Source of the DNA: Arachnopeziza araneosa
Lineage: Eukaryota > Ascomycota > Leotiomycetes > Helotiales > Arachnopezizaceae
Direction of reading: 5' to 3'
DNA: 18,610 bases
Assembly (NCBI GenBank): GCA_003988855.1
Contig: QYAI01000256.1
Span: forward strand, 1 to 18,610
The notes beneath the pieces were generated by a model, which had not been told where the DNA came from, did no database searches, and saw only the letters and a program-made list of their open reading frames with translations. This document shows positions 9,043 through 18,492 of this stretch, in pieces. The position numbers were made by a program, and so were the translations under genes. How positions within the stretch are numbered: position 1 is the stretch's first letter; every line of letters starts with the position of its first letter.

Positions 9043-9740
9043 GTGCGGCTTGGAATGTCACGGATCATTTCGTGGAGATCTGGGATTATATTGAACTAAA
9101 TCTTTCTATGTCAAATACGCAGACCACCTGTCAGTATTATCCTTACCGCACTCAGTATAGCTTGCTTAATTTTTCCAGCGTCGTATATCACCAGCGATTT
9201 GGTTTCCATTGGGGTGGTCGCTCTGATAGGCTCGAAGGTATAAAAATGCAAACTTGATCTGTACGACGGTATCATCGATAAACCTTAATTCGCAATCGTG
9301 TACTTAAACAATTCCATTACCTAGAGATGCACATTTTATAAATGACTTTGTCGAAATTCTCTATTCTCCCTCGGTGATTTCACAGTCAAATTTGCCAATC
9401 GCCGCAGCAAAACAGAAACATGACATTTTCTCAGACGCTTTAGATGCAAAGAGGGACTTCAATTCTGACGTAGTAATGGTCTGATGTGGTTGCATGCTGA
9501 CAATCACATCAATTAATAATTGTTCGCTGTCGACGTGGCGACATAAATTCCACGGGAATCGAAGGAGTTTCCGTGGGCTTTGTTTTTCGGCCACGGTCGG
9601 AAGACTTATATATTCCTTCAATCACAAGCTTCTCTTGTAGGTTCAAGACATGTCAATCAGCATTTTAGTTACGTTCTAATTATAATTGAGATAATTAAGC
9701 GCATTCGATATAACATTTAAGTCCAACAAGGAACACCATA
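9043..9740. promoter_or_regulatory. Upstream region of the DHA1 gene, no gene seen
   Basis: These 698 bases are AT-rich and hold no convincing gene. Frames at 9072-9257 (+) and 9621-9361 (-) show no motifs. The only notable signal is the palindromic site at 9545-9576, plus three CGG triplets at 9588-9600. Confidence 0.5.
9545..9576. promoter_or_regulatory. Palindromic operator-like site in the DHA1 promoter
   Basis: AAATTCCACGGGAA at 9545-9558 matches AAATTCCGCGGGAA at 6645-6658 in the regulator promoter at 13 of 14 positions, and contains the inverted repeat ATTCC-ACG-GGAAT. In addition CCACGGGAA (9550-9558) and TTTCCGTGG (9568-9576) form a longer inverted repeat with one mismatch. It lies 165-196 bp before the start codon. 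It is a likely target of a Zn2Cys6 dimer, possibly the adjacent regulator; this is inference. Confidence 0.5.
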
Positions 9741-11492
9741 ATGCAGTCCGGGAGAGTAGCAACGCCACCATCTGCAGAAGACCGAAGCCAGCATGATGAC
9801 AGTTCGTACCAGGGTGACCTAGAGAAACAGTCCGTCCACGATAATACTCCTTCAAACGGTATGGCGGATGAACATCCTACAAAGGACGCCAATATCGTCG
9901 ATTGGGACGGCCCTGACGACCCGAAAAATCCCATGAATTGGCCGCTGATGAAGAAGATCACAGCCATCGGCATCGTCTCCGTCCTTGCATTCCTATCGTA
10001 CGTATTACACTTCATGTACACCAAACTGGGCAACGGCTAACCTCAAGCAGCCCTCTTGGATCCACAGTCACCTCACCCGCCAGCGCAGACATCATGGCGA
10101 CATTCCACTCCACGAACGAGACTCTCGAAACCTTCGTCACCTCTGTTTACCTCCTGGGCTACGTCTTCGGGCCTCTCGTCCTCGCTCCGCTCTCTGAGCT
10201 ATACGGTCGATCAATCGTGTACAACGTGTGCAATCTGGGTTTCTTGATCTGGGCCATGGCTTGTGCTCTTGCCAATAATTTGAGCGCTCTCATCATCTTT
10301 CGCTTTCTCGCTGGGTTTGCTGGCAGCGCTGGCATGACGATTGGGGCAGGCACAATTGCGGATATGGTTCCGCTAGAGAAGAGAGGCTTGGCAATGATGG
10401 GTTGGATCCTAGGGCCGGTGCTGGGACCTACAGTGGGCCCATTAAGTGAGATCAAGTCAAACACTGTCGTCCGAGCCATACTAACGTTATCTAGTTGCTG
10501 GATATCTTAGTAAGGCCAAAGGCTGGCGATGGATCTTCTGGTTCGTGTCAATACTCGTAAGCTCATAACATCTTAAATATATTCAGTAACTGACGCACAT
10601 TACACTAGGCCGTTGCCGTGTTTTTGGTAAATCTTCTGTTGATGCAGGAATCATACGCCTACACGATCTTAGAGAAAAAGACGAAGCACCTACGAAAAGA
10701 GACTGGGAATTCAAACCTTCGATCTGCTCTTGACAGTGGCAAGGACCCAAAAGAACTCTTCAAAATCTCCATCATCCGACCTGTCAAGATGCTCTTCCTC
10801 TCACCGATCGTTCTCCTTCTGTCGCTCTACATGGCCACGCTATACGGCTACCAATACCTCATGTTTACGACCTTCCCACGAGTCTTTGAAGGGCAATATA
10901 GCTTTAGCAACAGTAGTGTTGGGCTAGTGTATCTCGGGATCGGGGTCGGGTTCCTCGTTGCGTTGGTCTTCAGCGGCATGTTCTCAGACCGGCTGGTGAA
11001 ATATCTGACGAAACGCAATGGTGGAAAAGCGAAGCCGGAATATCGACTCCCGCTCTTGTTTGTTGGGGCCGTTCTCGCACCTATTGGGCTATTTCTGTAT
11101 GGCTGGAGCGCAGAAGCGAAGGTCCATTGGATTGTGCCAATCATCGGCTCTGCATTTCTCGGGGCTGCATCGTTCACTATAATAGTAAGCCGTCCGGCCA
11201 TCAATAGCGTAAAAAAGAACAGCTGACTTTTCACTAGATGCCGTCATTGGCGTATCTCGTTGATGCGTATACCGTCTATGCTGCTTCAGCAACTGCAGCA
11301 GCCATTGTTTCTCGCTCCTTGCTTGGAGCGCTGCTGCCCTTGGCAGGTAATAGCATGTATAATGCACTTGGCGTTGGATGGGGCACATCGATTCTAGGAT
11401 TCATTTCGGTGGCTTTCCTTCCAGTCCCTTTTGTATTCTGGAAATTTGGAGAGAGGATTCGAAATGCCAGGATCTCTCAGGTGAAATTTTGA
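9741..11492 (+). CDS. Major facilitator transporter, DHA1 (drug:H+ antiporter-1) type, 514 aa, 5 exons
   Basis: Exons are 9741-9997, 10051-10445, 10495-10556, 10609-11184 and 11238-11492. All four introns are GT..AG and 49-53 bp long, and phases close to 515 codons. After an acidic cytosolic N-terminus, the DWDGPDDPKNPMNW sequence (about 54-67) leads into the first membrane helix, as is usual in fungal DHA1 proteins. Motif A-like LAPLSELYGR is at about 130-139. The antiporter motif C GPVLGPTVGPLIAGY (about 207-221) is joined across intron 2 and followed by WRWIFW. The second half has PEYRLP and PIGLFLYGWSA, also typical of the family. Such proteins export small toxic or hydrophobic compounds from the plasma membrane by proton exchange. 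The substrate is unknown. It follows the Zn2Cys6 gene in the same direction and shares a promoter motif with it. Confidence 0.9.
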
Positions 11493-11969
11493 TCGGATCT
11501 GAGGGCTGGACGGTACTCGAAGAAAGGTGTACCAATCCGGGACGGATCTAGAAGTCCCTAATTGTAATTTTACTGGTTTTATTTTAGAACAGTCACAAGC
11601 GAAGATATCAGATAGAGTTTAGATTAGTCAGTGTATTTTTTATATTTACGAGTCAATTTATTCATCTAGATAGTCACTGAGGAGATAGCATAAAATAATT
11701 CGGAAGTAGACAAAGACTTAAACTATCTTGGCTATGATAAAGTATTGGCGTGATATGCAATTTCACATTTCAATTTCGATTTGGGCCAATTATTTACTGA
11801 AAGTGCTAGTAATCATTCGAGGCACATCAATAATTGATAAATAATTAAAGTTCAATATCCATAGCTGATATGTGTGTTCAACCGTATTAACGGTTTGTAC
11901 TTACAATTGGCTATGCATAGCTTAAGGCTGGACATGTAGTCGCGTAGCTACGTCTCGCGATAATGCTCT
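11493..11969. other. Intergenic region between convergent transporter genes
   Basis: This 477-bp AT-rich region holds the 3' flanks of the DHA1 gene and of the sugar porter. No coding frame, RNA fold or repeat was recognised. Confidence 0.6.
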
Positions 11970-14242
11970 CTACACAGCTACATTCATTTGAACATCTGTA
12001 ACGTAATTCTTGAACTTGCGAAGATTCACTCTCTTCTCAAACCTAACATGCCCAAAGATATTAGTAGAGTAATAGTAACAGATAATATTTCCTCAATAAC
12101 TAGGTTGAACTTACATTTCATCGATTTCTGCGGGGGTACGACGTGTCACCTCAGGGAGCAAGAACCAGGCAATGACAACGGAAACTGCACCGGTAGCAGC
12201 GAAACTAGAAACGGTTAGCCATATTTTGAGTGTTGGCTCTACTTTGGAGAGAAAAGGAAGGCGCTTACAAAAATCCTGTCTTGACACCCCATTTGGCAGT
12301 CCCATTAATCATCAACGGCGTACAGAAACTGAACATGATGGCGACGAGATTTGAAAATGCGAGAGCCCACCCCGCTGTTCTAGCTCGAAGGCGCTGCTGA
12401 GGAATTTCGGCAGCGTAAGCATAGCCTATAGCTGAAGCGCCGGTGGTCGAGAATGTGGCGAGACAGGCGAAGAAGACCTGGAGATGAGTCAGCTTACAAT
12501 ATACGGTGGTACGATGATCCGACTACCAATAGAGAACTAGTATCCCTTTTCTTGTAATCAAAACACCCGACAATACCCAGAGACAAGAGAGATAAAGCAG
12601 TGACTCCGTAAGGGTATACTGTGAGTGGTCGACGGCCGAGTCTATCAGTGAGGGTGGATGTGACGATCATTGAAAGAATTTGAACGCAACCAAGAATCAC
12701 TGTGACGAGGAATGGGTTACTATTTCCGGCTGCCTGGACTATATCACACATTAGTCTCAAATGCCAAAACGGTTGGAGGTATTAGTTGCTTACAAAAGTA
12801 CGTAGCGTAAGTATTGAAGACACTTAAACCTACGAATTGCTGCGTGACTTTCGGCCATGAAGCGATGAAAAATCGTATCAAGTTTCGGCCACGAAAAACA
12901 GCCCACGCTCCTTCCTCTGATTCCTTGGCAAGCAAGCGCTCCTGTTCGATTGTAGCAGTCATGACACCCTAAATTTCGAAATGGTTAGCAAATATCGATA
13001 GAGAATTAGATTTATCATAGGTCTCTAGGAAACTAACAATTTGTTCTTGTGCGTTGTAATCTTCAATATGACCATTAAACCTCAGTAACATCTTCTCGGC
13101 CTGCCGGAGTTTCCCTTGACTGGCGAGCCACCAGGGTGTTTCAGGTAAGAGGAGGAAGATGATCAACATCGCTCCAATCATTGCCCACTAGTGATTGTTA
13201 TTTCGGGTTTCTCGTTGAGTTTTCCATTCAAAAAGACTTTGTAGCTTCTTACTTGAGTATAGATTGCAGTACGGAAATCATAGGGATGTGCGATATGAAG
13301 GCCGTTGAGAGCGATGGATCCGGAGAGCTGTCCAATGACGAACCAACTAGGGTAACTTTCAGCTGCTGTCGATTTTTATATAATTCCGAACCTAGAGATT
13401 TGCATATGGAACTTTAGGAGAGAAGATGAAAACTTACAAACTGTATGTGTTGATAAGAAATCCCCTCAACTGGGTTGGCGCGATCTCGGATAGATAAACA
13501 GGCATAGTCGCTTGCAACATTCCCACTCCAGCACCCGACAAGAGCTTTGCTACGAGCCAATGGTCCCATTTTGTAGCGAATGATTCCACAAAGACGCTCT
13601 GATGAATAATAGTATATCAGCTGACGAGAACTAGCATATGAGAGGATGAAGAGAATGGCAGAGGAGATTTACCGCTACAAGAAAGACCCAAAGAATTAAA
13701 AGGGCCATCTTACGGCCAAGTTTATCAGTCGCATATTGAAGAAACTGGATATCGTAAGCATACTTGGCAGTAGAAAACGAGAGTAAGCAAAGAGGCACAC
13801 AATCTGGCCGATCGTCTGTCCAGCGGATTGAATTCCTCCCCATGCAGAGACATATTTCCCTTTGATGATAGTCGTACCAGGACTCGCCATTTGCCTAATA
13901 AAACCCTTATTCGACACGATCCCACCATTGAGACTGATTTCTATTTATGGGCACAAGCCCAAGTAAGTACATCATCATACCTCGTCGAAAAGGATCTAGC
14001 TTACGGTATCCATCCAAAGATGCGCTGAATGCCGCAGCCATACCGACAAGCGTGATGAGCTTGTATCGCCCGACAGACTCCCAGATGCTGATATCGTCGA
14101 TCTTCAACCGCATCTGCGGGAGCACGCCTTTCGAGAGATCTTCTTCGGCTTCCACATGGTTGGCATGCTCGACGGTGACGGTTTCTTTTATTGCCGCGTC
14201 GTTTTTGGTAGCGGACGGAACGATGTCTGGACCTTTCTCCAT
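11970..14242 (-). CDS. Sugar porter, major facilitator family (537 aa, 11 exons)
   Basis: Exons, 5' to 3': 14242-14005, 13940-13801, 13744-13673, 13598-13438, 13346-13253, 13187-13038, 12968-12794, 12738-12527, 12477-12269, 12204-12115 and 12042-11970. The lengths sum to 538 codons. A simple read of exon 10 would end at EIDEM, but a clean GTAAGT donor there joins a last exon that restores EIDEMFE and 22 further residues. Sugar-porter signatures are present: TDKLGRK (132-138), VYLSEIAPTQLRG, LLPETPWW in place of PESPR, QQFVGLSVF, TDRLGRRP and PEVTRRTPAEIDEMF (501-515). The N-terminus is long and acidic, and the start has a good context (ACCATGG). The family imports sugars or glycosides by proton symport. 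The adjacent alpha-L-rhamnosidase suggests L-rhamnose or a rhamnoside as substrate, which is inference. The donor of intron 2 (GTGTGC) is atypical but needed for the frame. Confidence 0.9.
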
Positions 14243-14297
14243 GGTAGTAAAAGGAAAAATGAAACCGATATAGATCAGGTTGAATGGAAATGGAGCG

Positions 14298-14322
14298 CCT
14301 ACTCCTGCCCGAGTGGAGTAGG
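14298..14322 (-). promoter_or_regulatory. Inverted repeat in the presumed leader of the sugar porter gene
   Basis: CCTACTCC (14298-14305) and GGAGTAGG (14315-14322) are perfect 8-bp arms around a 9-nt spacer, 56-80 bp upstream of the start codon. If transcribed it would form a small stem-loop in the mRNA leader; as DNA it could be a protein site. No known motif is recognised. Confidence 0.4.
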
Positions 14323-14425
14323 ATTATGAAGAGATACAGCATCCTTTCTGCGGGTGGTGCAAGGAAGTACTTAACCGTTGTACTTCCGAAATGTCAACTC
14401 ACGATCCATGCCCGTCTCCACACGA

Positions 14426-14450
14426 CCCCGCCGAACTCCATAGTGCGGGG
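14426..14450. promoter_or_regulatory. Paired CreA-type sites in the sugar porter promoter
   Basis: CCCCGC (14426-14431) and GCGGGG (14445-14450) are an inverted pair separated by 13 bp, and each fits the carbon-catabolite repressor consensus SYGGRG on one strand. They lie 184-208 bp before the start codon. Paired sites are the form usually associated with functional CreA repression, so glucose repression of the porter is plausible but inferred. The remainder of 14243-14651 holds no gene. Confidence 0.45.
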
Positions 14451-14651
14451 ACCCCAATTCCCTTGTTCGGGTCGTCTGCTTGACAAGGGCGGTTGATTCA
14501 CGGGAAATCTCGCTCGTATTCATCCCGTAGCTCAAAACACTGCCGGGTTATTTGCAGGCGAGTCTTTACCGAAACAAGCAGAAGGAGACGCTTATCCTCA
14601 GGAGTCCCAACTCATTCTATCCGTGGACAAAATATAGCAAGCTTAAACAGT

Positions 14652-17211
14652 TCAAACATCGTAGTCAAGTGAGATCTGCTTGACTATGCCATGCTCAATC
14701 TCCTTACCTCCGGGTAATTGACTTATAACTTCAACTGCCTCCTGCAGGCGTAACTCAGCATGCTTCTTTCCAGCATCATTGGTTTTCCAAATTATTGTCG
14801 CGCAATTATTTTTACCCAAGGCTACCCTAGCCTCTAGAGCCTGGCTTAGCTGCAGGCGCGGCTTGAACAACACCTTGGATGAACCCGGAGCTATGGGTCG
14901 TATCCCAGCCAGCTCGGTACAATACTCGTAGACAGGCACACTTCCCCACGCATGGCAATCTGATCGCTGGCGTACATCGTCTTCTTCCCATGTCGTGAGA
15001 TTGTTCGCTAGCATTTGTCGGTAAGGATCCCACATTTGTTTCCAGGCGGACTCGTACGCCTGGTCACCTGCGAGTGCAAATGCCCGAAATGAGTAAAACC
15101 TCATCATGTAGGAGCATTTGGAGAAGTGAGTTTCAGCAAAGGACTCCGTGAGAAGTCGGGTGTAATCATGTGGCTCTGCAGCACCTGATAAAACGGCGAA
15201 GACCTGACAATGCTGAGAGTAAGCCAGGTTATCCGCAATATCAGCAGTCGAATCCGTGAAAAAACGGCCATCATAGCAATGCTTTTGAATTGCAGCCAGT
15301 ATAAACTCCGCTCGTGATTCATATTCATCCGCGTTGCCGGGTCGGCCGATTTGTCGTAGAAGTAATGCTCCTTGCTTCAAGACATATGCGTAGAGCATAC
15401 TAAAATACGTATGCCGGTTTGGTTTCCTCCCCGAAGTTGGTACACCCTTGTCTGGGTGCTCGTCCGATGCACCCCATGTTGTAACCCAGTCAACATACTG
15501 CCACACATCATACGGGAGACCACTGATAAGGCCCAGGTTATCTACATGAGAGTGAAAGAATTCCAAGACTCCGTCAATCCGAGGCAGGAAAGAGCGCGTG
15601 TATACCCTATCACCAAAGAAAAGGTAGTGATCACATACTTGAAGAATCCAGTAGAGAGGAAACCCGGCGATAATTTGGGGAACGTGGGATGGAAAACGAG
15701 ATTGGGTGAGGCCCTCAAACGTCACCGATGCGGCAAAGTTGGTGATTGTTTGTCGCATGAGTCGATCATCTCCACTGAGAAGGTAGTGGAACAGTCCCAC
15801 TGTACGACTGTCACCAGAATATCTTCAACAGATGAGTATTTGCCACCAGATGGAAATGTTGGCAAACTTACTGAAGCTGTTCATAGAAAGGACAGTCGGA
15901 ATACCCATCAAACATACAATTCCGCATTGTCCTAATCGAGACATCCCAAATCTTCTCGCTGTAGGCATCATTCGGTTCCTTGAAGCTCGCCTTCATCTGA
16001 AGTGGATAGTTCACTTGCCTAGCTATAAGCGATAGCAGCTCGACTGGTGAGTGGCCCACGGTGATCTCGAGCCTCAAAATGCGAAAAGTACGAAACCAAA
16101 AAGGTTCATAGATGACAGTCTGATTTCCCGGGAGATCCAGGGTAACAACATCAAAAGGGCCGATAAGATGACCGTTTTCCGCATCCAGGCGGTCAGCTTT
16201 CGTACGAAAGTAAGGATATGAGCGAGGCTCGAGCTCGTACCCTTCTGAGTACGTGATCTTCAAGTAAACTTGAGATTGGCTTTGTGCTTTGAAACCCCAT
16301 CGCAGGAAAGCTGTTGAGTGGACATCTGCTTGGAGTTCGAGGGTATGGGAAGAGTTACAGGGTAGAAGCAGTGGTGTATTTTGGGAAAGAAAACTTGTCC
16401 AAGTGTCCAAAGAAATGGTACTTTGACACCCCCGTACGAGGTTTACAATAGCGCGGCTCTCCACTGGCATAGGTATGGGACGCGGTCTTAGGCGCCAGGG
16501 CAAGAGATCGCCATTCAATGTCTTCATACCATATGCCTTGGGAACCACAAAAGGTGCTGGTCCACCCAGAGAGACTCGCTCGCTGATCTAATAAGTGATT
16601 GTCAATAAATAGATTTAAAATTGTGAACAAGAGGAAATTTTGAGTTCTTACGTGGAGAAATCCATCATCTATCAGCCCCGTCGGGAATAGAATGCTGTCA
16701 TCCACCTGAGCTAGCCAATCTTTGCCGGAACAGAGATCCACTACCGTTGAACCTTCTTCAATGCTGCCAACCACTGTCAAGCCAGGGAATGCTGTTCGCT
16801 CAAAAGGCATCGCTGCGCGATTAGCCGCAAAATACCGGAGAACGACAACTTTGACTTCATTATTCCCTTTGCGGAGGTATGGCGAGATATCCAGTGTGTC
16901 GTAGTACCAGATCAATGGACTACCTCTACTTGGTCCGACGGCAACTCTCGTGTTGTTGACATAGAGTTTATATCGTGTATCAGCTGAGATATGCAAGAGA
17001 GCCTTGACGGGATGTGAGTCGAGGCCGAACTGGCGCGTGAATTTGACGATTCGTCCAGCCGTATTTTCGGTAGAACAGTCAATCCAGTTAGGTACCCAGA
17101 CCCAATTGGCATTGAGCTGGTTTATAATCTGTGATAAATGTCAGTATAGTAGTCAATTTGAGAATTCAAATTGGATTTGCAACTCACCGCTTGCTCCTCT
17201 GCTGAGATCAT
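14652..17211 (-). CDS. Alpha-L-rhamnosidase, GH78, probably intracellular (795 aa, 4 exons)
   Basis: Exons are 17211-17188 (eight codons), 17128-16652, 16587-15872 and 15822-14652. The introns of 59, 64 and 49 bp are GT..AG and phases close to 796 codons. It should hydrolyse terminal alpha-1-linked L-rhamnose from glycosides such as plant flavonoids or saponins. The N-terminal half is a beta-sandwich-like region with ADTRYKLYVNN and WYYDTLDISPYLRKGNN. The catalytic (alpha/alpha)6 part carries DCPFYEQLQYSGD: Asp398, Glu403 and Asp410 have the same spacing as Asp567, Glu572 and Asp579 of Bacillus RhaB. Glu685, in TTWEE before RSDCHAWGSVP, matches the later conserved Glu. SGLPYDVWQYVDW is a further family-like stretch. 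The N-terminus (MISAEEQAIINQL) is hydrophilic with no signal peptide, so a cytosolic enzyme is inferred. It is 409 bp upstream of the sugar porter on the same strand. Confidence 0.92.
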
Positions 17212-17340
17212 TGTGCTTGATTTCGTATACACAGGAAGTCGTTTTCATCCTGCAGACAGACTCTCACAGAATAATGAACCGTAGTAAAGTCGATATAGAT
17301 GAAAGGAGTAGTGTCTTCTGTAGGGTGTCTCGGAGCAACG

Positions 17341-17346
17341 GTGGGG
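17341..17346 (+). promoter_or_regulatory. Possible CreA site in the rhamnosidase promoter
   Basis: GTGGGG fits the SYGGRG consensus and lies about 130 bp upstream of the rhamnosidase start. A single short site is weak evidence; it is reported because the neighbouring porter has a paired version. Confidence 0.25.
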
Positions 17347-17385
17347 GTAGGGACGCATTGAGATTCAACCCCTAGCTCTTCGCTC

Positions 17386-17420
17386 TTCGGGAAACAAAAG
17401 CCCGAAAATTCAGGGAATTT
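17386..17420. promoter_or_regulatory. CGG-N11-CCG inverted repeat plus AAATTC-AGG-GAATTT palindrome upstream of the rhamnosidase
   Basis: TTCGGG (17386-17391) and CCCGAA (17401-17406) are perfect 6-bp arms around 9 bp, which makes a CGG-N11-CCG site, the Gal4-type geometry of Zn2Cys6 dimers. It abuts AAATTC-AGG-GAATTT (17406-17420). The first lies 175-195 bp upstream of the start codon. The binding protein is unknown. Confidence 0.45.
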
Positions 17421-17880
17421 CGTAATCAACATTAAAGTGCGTTAAGAGCAATCACACAGGTCGTGTGTCTGAAAGATTTACACCATCGGTGTATTGAAGC
17501 GCGAGGCAGTATCTCACTAAAAATGCAGAATATGCGTTACACCAGAAACGTCTTGGATGCTGTGACTAGGTAGGGCTCAATTAGAAGCCAACCACTAGCC
17601 TTATATCGTCGATCATCCGCAGAGCTTCCAGGAATAAATAGCTTGCACCTAAATTGTGACGCATCCTCTTTATGTAAGAGTATCGAGAACTAGACCCATT
17701 CCTTATCGCTTTCTTAGGAAACCAACCGTAAGTTCAATCTTCCATTAACTCCTGAGTGCAGTTGTGTCGAAAGGAAAAAAGCATCGCCGGCGGCCGACAT
17801 ACCAAGTCCCAGCCTAAGTGCTCATTGACTTGTTAATTCCTCACATTAACTTAAATCTCCACATCAAGTCCCCACGCTGA
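17421..17880. other. Intergenic region, no gene seen
   Basis: It lies between the rhamnosidase promoter and the 3' end of the WW-domain gene. No open frame with motifs, RNA gene or repeat was recognised. Confidence 0.5.
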
Positions 17881-18375
17881 TTACTGTTCCAACCTCGGGT
17901 CGTCCCACGTCGTCATCTTTGTAGCATGGTTTATAAAATACTCCCTGCCATTCGCATCCTTCCGCATCGCCCACTCTTTCGACAGCCCATCCACCGAAGG
18001 AGGAGCATCGGGTCTGGGATTCACCCACGACGTAGTTTTCGCATTGTGATTGACAAAGTACGCTCTCCCCTTCTTAGTAGTACGCCTTTCCCAGCCTTCA
18101 GGCATTCCCTCCTGCGCATTAGGAGCGCCAGGCCGAGGATCAGTAAAGGTGGTGGATCGTTCATTGTGGTTCACGAAATAGAACCGACCATCGGCGTCGA
18201 CGCGCTTCTCCCAGCCGGCAGGTAGGGGTGTGGTGTTGAAGTTGAAGGGTTTGTTGAGTACGGTGTTGGGTAGGGTTGTGGTGGCAGTGGGTGTGGGGTC
18301 AAGACCGGCGCTGTTCAATGCGGGAGGGGTTGAAGCGTCGCTGGCGGACGCTGCTGCGCTGGCTTCTTGGAGCAT
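17881..18375 (-). CDS. Small protein with three tandem WW domains (164 aa)
   Basis: After an Ala/Ser/Thr/Pro-rich N-terminal 50 residues there are three WW modules at 51-82 (LPAGWEKR...), 91-122 (MPEGWERR...) and 131-162 (LSKEWAMR...), exactly 40 residues apart, each with a YFVNH or YFINH core and a DPR/NPR end. WW domains bind proline-rich ligands such as PPxY. In the first module the second Trp is replaced by Phe77 (TTFTDP). The third ends two residues before the stop, and no HECT or other catalytic domain follows, unlike Rsp5/NEDD4 ligases, so this looks like an adaptor. The start is the first in-frame ATG after a likely intron end (CTGCAG at 18384). An upstream ATG at 18498 could be joined in frame only by a poor donor (GTAGAG), so the N-terminus is uncertain. 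Confidence 0.8.
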   Translation of the reverse strand: MLQEASAAASASDASTPPALNSAGLDPTPTATTTLPNTVLNKPFNFNTTPLPAGWEKRVDADGRFYFVNHNERSTTFTDPRPGAPNAQEGMPEGWERRTTKKGRAYFVNHNAKTTSWVNPRPDAPPSVDGLSKEWAMRKDANGREYFINHATKMTTWDDPRLEQ

Positions 18376-18383
18376 TTTTGACG

Positions 18384-18463
18384 CTGCAGTGATGGATACA
18401 GAGAAATGTGAGATATTAATGTCGAGGTCGAGTTCACTTCATATTCTGCTTGGCGCTACTCAC
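18384..18463 (-). other. Probable 5' UTR intron of the WW-domain gene
   Basis: On the minus strand a GTGAGT donor at 18463 and a CTGCAG acceptor ending at 18384 define an 80-bp intron that finishes eight bases before the WW gene ATG. Splicing here does not place the upstream ATG at 18498 in frame with the WW frame, so it is best read as a leader intron. Confidence 0.4.
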
Positions 18464-18484
18464 CCTCTACTTAGTTCTAGTAAA

Positions 18485-18492
18485 TCACGTGA
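18485..18492. promoter_or_regulatory. E-box TCACGTGA
   Basis: This is a perfect palindrome with the CACGTG core bound by bHLH factors (Cbf1/Pho4 type). It is 110 bp upstream of the WW gene ATG and 63 bp from a second CACGTG. Confidence 0.4.

Noticed and set aside
9695..10033. 112-codon minus-strand frame
   Set aside because: It overlaps exon 1 of the DHA1 gene on the opposite strand and has no motif.
10848..11234. 128-codon minus-strand frame
   Set aside because: It is antisense to exon 4 of the DHA1 gene, whose frame and splice sites are consistent.
12111..12113. TAA directly after EIDEM as the end of the sugar porter
   Set aside because: It is part of a GTAAGT donor. Splicing to 12042 gives EIDEMFE and a basic tail as usual for sugar porters, with matching phase and a CTAAT branch site.
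13947..14273. 108-codon plus-strand frame
   Set aside because: It is antisense to exon 1 and intron 1 of the sugar porter and has no recognisable feature.
15372..15935. 187-codon open frame on the plus strand
   Set aside because: It lies antisense to the catalytic part of the rhamnosidase, starts with a non-ATG codon and shows no motif; the minus strand explains the region fully.
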